NCBI RefSeq assembly: GCF_027587195.1
Contig: NZ_JAPDDP010000045.1
Span: forward strand, 1-61,130
Reading direction: 5' to 3'
Source: Solirubrobacter phytolaccae
GTDB lineage: Bacteria > Actinomycetota > Thermoleophilia > Solirubrobacterales > Solirubrobacteraceae
DNA length: 61,130 nucleotides
Shown here: piece after piece, positions 57,012 to 61,130 of the stretch
Layout: each line of letters begins with the position of its first letter
Numbering within the stretch: position 1 is the stretch's first letter
The notes under the pieces: generated by a model
What the model was told of the DNA's origin: nothing
Databases searched by the model: none
The model's input: only the letters and a program-made list of their open reading frames with translations
Translations under genes and position numbers: made by a program

Positions 57012-57943
57012 GCCGTCCTCAGCCTCGGGTCGACGTAGCGGTAGGCGACGTCCACGAGCAGGTTCGCGACGATGTACATGACCGCCGAGGCGAGCATCAC
57101 GCCCGTCACGAGCGGGATGTCACGCCCCGAGGTCGCCTGCACGAGGATGCCGCCGATCCCTGGCCGTGAGAACACGGCCTCGATCAGCACGGCGCCGCTG
57201 AACAGCGCGCCGAGCGCCCAGCCCGAGAGGGTGACCGCCGGCAGCACCGCGTGCCGGAGCACGTGGCGCAGCCGGACACCGAGGTCACCCATCCCGCGGG
57301 TGCGGGAAGAGGTCACGAACGGCTGCTCGAGCACCCGTTCGAACTCGTCCTGGGTCACCTGCCCGAGGAAGCCCGAGAGCGGGATCGCGAGCGTCAGCGC
57401 GGGCAGGATGAGCCCGATCACGCTCGTGTCGCCCTCGACCGGGAAGATCCCGGTCTGGACCGCGAGCAGGACCAGCAGGATCGTGCCGATCCAGTACGGC
57501 GGCAGCGCGGCGGTGACGATCTGGAAGCCCGTCGCCGCCCGCGACCAGACGTTGTCACGCCCGGTCGCGAGGACGGTGATGATCAGCGAGATCACCCACG
57601 CGAGGATCAGCGCCGAGACGGTCAGGACGATCGTCGGGCCGATCTGCGCCGCGATGATCTCCGTCACCGGCTGGTGCTGGTTGTAGGAGACGCCGAGGTC
57701 GCCGCGGGCGAGGTCGCCCAGGTAGTGCAGGTACTGCGTCAGGTAGGAGTCGTCGAACCCGTACCGCTCGTTGAGGGTGGCGATCTCCTCCGGGCTCGGG
57801 TTCTGCAGGTTGCCCGCCTGCGTGTTGATGATCATCGTCGCGCGGTCGCCGGGCATGAACAGCTGGACGACGAACGTGAACGTCGCCGTCGCCCACAGGA
57901 CGAGGACCGCGCCGGCGAGGCGCTTGAGGACGGTCGCCGCCAT
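57008..57943 (-). CDS. DppB/OppB-type ABC permease
   Basis: The protein (311 aa) opens with the characteristic first helix (RLAGAVLVLWATATFTFVVQLF), a periplasmic loop with ERYGFDDSYLTQYLHYLGDLARGDLGVSY at residues 59-87, and five further helices. The EAA-like region is FVTSSRTRGMGDLGVRLRHV. Its ATG at 57943 directly follows the TAG of the binding-protein gene with no gap, so coupling is tight. Confidence 0.92.
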   Translation of the reverse strand: MAATVLKRLAGAVLVLWATATFTFVVQLFMPGDRATMIINTQAGNLQNPSPEEIATLNERYGFDDSYLTQYLHYLGDLARGDLGVSYNQHQPVTEIIAAQIGPTIVLTVSALILAWVISLIITVLATGRDNVWSRAATGFQIVTAALPPYWIGTILLVLLAVQTGIFPVEGDTSVIGLILPALTLAIPLSGFLGQVTQDEFERVLEQPFVTSSRTRGMGDLGVRLRHVLRHAVLPAVTLSGWALGALFSGAVLIEAVFSRPGIGGILVQATSGRDIPLVTGVMLASAVMYIVANLLVDVAYRYVDPRLRTA

Positions 57944-59635
57944 CTACTTCCCCTTGACGAAGTAGGCGTCGTTGAAGATCGGCTCGCCGATCGACGCGTT
58001 GAGCTTGATCCCGGTGATGCGCTCGCTGAGGGCCAGCGAGACGGTCAGCGGGTACGCGCCGACGGTCACGGCCTGCTCCTCGACGAGCTTGCGCTGGACC
58101 TGCTCGTAGAGCGCGGTGCGCTTGGCGTCGTCGTACTCCTGGTCGGCCTGGCGCACGAGCTGCCAGATCCCGACCTGGTCGGTCTGCAGTCGGCTCGTGT
58201 TGTTGGCGTTGGGCAGCACCGTGCCGTCGTCGGCCTTGGCGTCCGGCTTCCAGACGACCTGGAAGATCTCCGCGCTGCGCGCCACCCAGTAGCCGGGCTG
58301 GATCTCGAACTCGCCCGGCTGGCGGCCCTTGCCGGCGAAGAAGTCGGCGGTGGTGATCGGCTTGAGCTGGACGTCGAACCCGACCTGCTTGGCCTGGTCC
58401 TGCACGATCTGGAGGAACTCGGAGCCGTCGGAGCTGATGATCGAGCCCGCGCCGTAGACGATCCGGACCGTCAGCTTCTTGCCGTTCTTGGAGCGGATGC
58501 CATCGGCGTCCTTCTCCGTCCAGCCGGCCTCGTCGAGCAGCTGGTTGGCCTTCGCTGGGTCGTACTTGTAGTAGTCCTCGAGGTCCTTCAGGTGCTCGGG
58601 CGAGCTGGCGCTGAGGGCGCCGTTGCCGTTGTAGGGCACGGCGCCCTGGAAGACCGTCTCCACCGCCTTGCGACGGTCGGACGCGTACTGGAACGCCTTG
58701 CGGACCTTCACGTCGTCGAACGGCGCGTGGTCGGTGGCGAGCGCGAGCTGGCTCGGGCGGCCGCCCGTGATGTGGCGGAGCACCTCGTAGCGCTCGTTGG
58801 CCTCGGCCCAGTTGACGCCCGGGATGTCGTAGATGACGTCGGACTGGCCGGACTTCAGCGAGCCCCAGCGGGCCGTGTTGTCCTTGAGGAACTTCCAGTT
58901 GATGCCGTCGACGTAGGCCGGGCCCTTGTTCTCGACGTCACCGGGCGCGGAGTTGTAGTTCGGGTTGCGCTTGAGGACGACGTTCGTCCCCCGGTTCCAC
59001 TTCTCGACGATGAACGGGCCGGTGCCGACCGGGCGCACGCACCACTCCTCCGGGCCGGCCTTGACGACCGACGGCGCGAGGAAGCCGAACGCGTACTGGG
59101 AGAGCGCGCTCAGGAACGGGTGGTGCGGGTGCTTGAGCTTGAAGACGACGGTGAGGTCGTCCGGCGTCTCGATCTTGTCGATGTGGTCCTCGACGTGGAA
59201 GGCGACGTAGCCGTTGCGGCGCGTCGGGTCGGTCGAGAACCAGTTGTCGAAGTTGACCTTGACGGCCTCGGAGTTGAAGGGCTCGCCGTTCGTGAACTTG
59301 ACGTTCGGCTTCAGGTGGAACGTGTACGTCTGCTTGTCGTCGGAGATGTCCCACGACTCGGCGAGCCAGGGCAGGAACTCGCCCTTCTCGTCGACCGTGA
59401 TCAGCTGCTCGAGGTACTGGCGGGTCAGGTAGCCCGTCTGCACCCAGGTGGTCACGAGGCACGGCGGCTCTTGGTAGTGGCCGTACTCGATCGTGCCGCC
59501 CGTGGTGGGCTTGGAGTCCTGCTTGGCGCCGAGCGCCGCCGCCTTCGTCGAGCTGCCGCCGCCCGATCCACACGCGCAGACGGCCACGGCGAGGAGGGCG
59601 GAGAACAGGGCGGAAACCGTTGATCTGCGCGTCAT
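57944..59635 (-). CDS. Family 5 extracellular solute-binding lipoprotein (dipeptide/nickel type)
   Basis: The protein (563 aa) has a lipoprotein signal (AVAVCACGSGGG; Cys near residue 22) and the SBP_bac_5 fold: LAESWDISDDKQTYTFHLKPNVKFTNGEPF is the hallmark around residues 95-125, and RKAFQYASDRRKAVE with KANQLLDEAGWTEKDADGIR is a second one. It captures the operon substrate outside the membrane and is the first gene. Lengths and motifs match dipeptide, nickel or glutathione binding proteins, so the substrate may be a peptide or a peptide-like conjugate. Confidence 0.93.
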   Translation of the reverse strand: MTRRSTVSALFSALLAVAVCACGSGGGSSTKAAALGAKQDSKPTTGGTIEYGHYQEPPCLVTTWVQTGYLTRQYLEQLITVDEKGEFLPWLAESWDISDDKQTYTFHLKPNVKFTNGEPFNSEAVKVNFDNWFSTDPTRRNGYVAFHVEDHIDKIETPDDLTVVFKLKHPHHPFLSALSQYAFGFLAPSVVKAGPEEWCVRPVGTGPFIVEKWNRGTNVVLKRNPNYNSAPGDVENKGPAYVDGINWKFLKDNTARWGSLKSGQSDVIYDIPGVNWAEANERYEVLRHITGGRPSQLALATDHAPFDDVKVRKAFQYASDRRKAVETVFQGAVPYNGNGALSASSPEHLKDLEDYYKYDPAKANQLLDEAGWTEKDADGIRSKNGKKLTVRIVYGAGSIISSDGSEFLQIVQDQAKQVGFDVQLKPITTADFFAGKGRQPGEFEIQPGYWVARSAEIFQVVWKPDAKADDGTVLPNANNTSRLQTDQVGIWQLVRQADQEYDDAKRTALYEQVQRKLVEEQAVTVGAYPLTVSLALSERITGIKLNASIGEPIFNDAYFVKGK

Positions 59636-59681
59636 GCCGTGCAGACTACACAAAGTTGATCGGGTTTATAGGGTTTAAGTC
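59636..59681. promoter_or_regulatory. Short divergent control region of the organosulfur operon and the aldo/keto reductase
   Basis: Only 46 bp separate the two ATG codons. The region is AT-rich for this genome and contains the direct repeat GGGTTTA at 59662-59668 and 59671-59677, with TATA/TTTA runs that could act as -10 for either strand. Divergent genes sharing so small a region are likely co-regulated. No regulator gene is adjacent. Confidence 0.45.
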
Positions 59682-60818
59682 ATGAGCGACTCAAGACGAC
59701 CCTTCGGGCGTACCGGTGTGTGGATCAGCCCGCTGACCCTCGGGGCGATGAACTTCGGCGCGCGGGCCAACGCCGACCACGCCGATTCGATCCGGATCAT
59801 CCACGCGGCGTTGGCCGGCGGGATCAACGCGATCGACACCGCCGACGTGTACTCGGGCGGCGAGTCGGAGGAGATCGTCGGCAAGGCGCTCAAGGGCCGG
59901 CGCGACGAGGTCTTCCTCGCGTCGAAGTTCCACGGGCAGGTCGGCGAGGGCGAGTGGCGGCGCGGGAACTCGCGGCGTTGGATCAACCTCGCGATCGAGG
60001 ACAGCCTGCGCCGGCTCGGCACGGACTGGATCGACCTCTACCAGGTGCACCGCCCCGAGGACGAGACCGACTTCGAAGAGACGCTCGGCGCTTTGAACGA
60101 CCTCGTGCGGGCGGGCAAGATCCGCTACATCGGCACGTCGACCTTCGACCCGTGGGAGGTCGTCGAGGGCCAGTGGGTCGCGAGGACACACGGCTGGTCG
60201 CGCGTGGTGAGCGAGCAGCCGCCGTACTCGATCCTCGCCCGCGGCATCGAGCGAGAGCTGCTGCACGTGGCCTCGCGGTACGACCTCGCGGTGCTGCCGT
60301 GGAGCCCGCTGGCGGGCGGCTGGCTGTCGGGTCGGCACCGGCGCGGGATCGAGCAGCCCGTCTCCAGCCGGGCTTCGCGGTTGCCGGGACGGTTCGACCT
60401 CGCGCGTCCGGAGAACCAGGCCAAGCTGGAAGCGGCGATCGCGTTGGGCGAGCTGGCCGACGAGGCCGGGCTGTCGCTGATCCACCTCGCGCTGGCGTTC
60501 GTGCTCGAGCACCCGGCGGTGACGTCGGCGATCATCGGGCCGCGGACGCTGGAGCATCTGCAGAGCCAGCTCGGCGCGGGCGACGTGAAGCTCTCCCAGG
60601 ACGTGCTCGACCGGATCGACGAGATCGTCCCGCCGGGCACGACGGTCAACGCCGCCGACGCCGGCTACCTCCCGCCGTCGTTGAGCACGCCGGCGCGCCG
60701 CCGCGGCGGGCCGGCCAACACGGGTCCGCGCGCGGCGTGGCCGCCTCACGCCGCCCAGGCCTCCGCCAACGGGAAGCCCGCGGCCGCGGCGAGGACGCTC
60801 GCGGCGTCGGGCGCGTAG
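59682..60818 (+). CDS. Aldo/keto reductase
   Basis: The protein (378 aa) is a TIM-barrel NADP-dependent oxidoreductase with the catalytic tetrad Asp52, Tyr57 (NAIDTADVYSGG), Lys82 (FLASKFHG) and His123 (YQVHRPED). The cofactor end is SAIIGPRTLEHLQSQLGA near residue 295. Beyond about residue 340 there is a Pro/Ala/Arg-rich tail of about 35 residues which lies in the 73-nt overlap with the convergent gene and may not be conserved. It is divergent from the nine-gene operon, so it may process its aldehyde or ketone product; this is inference. Confidence 0.88.
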   Translation: MSDSRRPFGRTGVWISPLTLGAMNFGARANADHADSIRIIHAALAGGINAIDTADVYSGGESEEIVGKALKGRRDEVFLASKFHGQVGEGEWRRGNSRRWINLAIEDSLRRLGTDWIDLYQVHRPEDETDFEETLGALNDLVRAGKIRYIGTSTFDPWEVVEGQWVARTHGWSRVVSEQPPYSILARGIERELLHVASRYDLAVLPWSPLAGGWLSGRHRRGIEQPVSSRASRLPGRFDLARPENQAKLEAAIALGELADEAGLSLIHLALAFVLEHPAVTSAIIGPRTLEHLQSQLGAGDVKLSQDVLDRIDEIVPPGTTVNAADAGYLPPSLSTPARRRGGPANTGPRAAWPPHAAQASANGKPAAAARTLAASGA

Positions 60819-61130
60819 TCGCCGCGCCACGCGATCAGGCGATCGGGACGCACGAGCACGAGCCGCTCGGGGTAGGCGGCGCGCACCGACGGGGGCGCGC
60901 CGCCGATCGCCACGACGCGCAGGGGAAGCCCGCGCGCGCCGGCCGCGCGAACGAGGCCGGCGGCGTCGCGCGGGTCGTGCACGACAACCGCGTAGCCATG
61001 CCCGAAGTGGTCCGACAGGGCGACGCCGCCACGCGCGCCGGCGCCGCCACCCTCGCCGCGCCCGCCAGCGCCCCCAGGGGGATCTCGCCGCGCCGATGCA
61101 GCTGCTCGCCGACCTCCTTCACGACTGCCC
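60746..61130 (-). CDS. C-terminal end of a second FAD-dependent aromatic monooxygenase (cut by the window edge)
   Basis: The frame is open through the right edge of the window and ends at 60746. It shows VALSDHFGHGYAVVVHDPRD and LVLVRPDRLIAWRGDYAPD, which parallels LIRPDGYVAWVGEG in the thioredoxin-like C-terminal domain of the monooxygenase at 35148. The first part (edge to about 61040) is Gly/Arg-rich and less typical; a frameshift cannot be excluded. The last 73 nt overlap the aldo/keto reductase. Confidence 0.55.
   Translation of the reverse strand, partial: GSREGGRRAAASARRDPPGGAGGRGEGGGAGARGGVALSDHFGHGYAVVVHDPRDAAGLVRAAGARGLPLRVVAIGGAPPSVRAAYPERLVLVRPDRLIAWRGDYAPDAASVLAAAAGFPLAEAWAA

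Noticed and set aside
57251-59623. Open frame of 790 codons on the plus strand
   Set aside because: It is antisense to the permease and the solute-binding lipoprotein, both with strong family motifs.

Overview
The window is about 61 kb of very GC-rich DNA with frequent GTG/TTG starts and strong G/C bias at third codon positions. No 16S rRNA or other marker gene is present. GC content, HtaA-type and GHL15-type secreted proteins, DtxR-like and MarR-like operators and Ala/Arg-rich low-complexity tails suggest a soil actinobacterium. Thermoleophilia/Solirubrobacterales is my best guess, and it is an inference only.

Layout. (1) Positions 1-826 hold a broken von Willebrand factor A gene start, a short tandem repeat and a non-coding island rich in nested inverted repeats. 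(2) Positions 827-22856 form a Wzx/Wzy-type exopolysaccharide locus in alternating blocks. It has two polymerase/ligase-like membrane proteins, an initiating phosphoglycosyltransferase, a Wzc-like chain-length regulator with an ATPase domain, a CpsB-type phosphatase, four glycosyltransferases, a flippase, a nucleotidyltransferase, an FkbM methyltransferase, two tandem DegT aminotransferases, two epimerases and two secreted glycosidase-like proteins. One glycosidase lies behind a cyclic-di-GMP-I (GEMM-I) riboswitch. (3) Positions 22841-45383 are a mixed housekeeping/accessory region: a MarR-MFS-Usp operon, a HAD phosphatase, an HTH/SRPBCC pair, a serine hydrolase, a NarL-type two-component system, large secreted propeller-like proteins, two tRNA-Val genes, a class III nucleotide cyclase, a SpoU methyltransferase, an FAD monooxygenase, lipoproteins, an HtaA-domain protein and an M23 peptidase. 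(4) Positions 45337-48083 encode a membrane GGDEF-EAL protein with a small SUOX-fold lipoprotein. (5) Positions 48141-59635 form one tightly overlapping nine-gene operon. It encodes a dipeptide-type ABC importer (binding protein, two permeases, fused double ATPase), four paralogous NtaA/SnaA/DszA-type FMN monooxygenases and a DszB-like desulfinase. (6) The right end has a divergent aldo/keto reductase and the tail of a second FAD monooxygenase.

How it fits together. The polysaccharide genes make, polymerise, export and trim an envelope or matrix glycan. The riboswitch ties one trimming enzyme to cyclic-di-GMP, which the GGDEF-EAL protein in the same window could make or degrade. The nine-gene operon reads as a self-contained import and oxidative C-S cleavage/desulfination pathway for an unknown organosulfur compound, and it is the strongest candidate here for an undescribed system. 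Its DszB-like member keeps Cys, His and Arg at positions matching the known desulfinase catalytic residues as I remember them.

Genome style: of twelve convergent protein-gene pairs, ten overlap tail to tail (4-73 nt) and the other two are 3-4 nt apart, so ordinary intrinsic terminators have almost no room. All family assignments come from motif recognition in the translated sequence; no database search was run.
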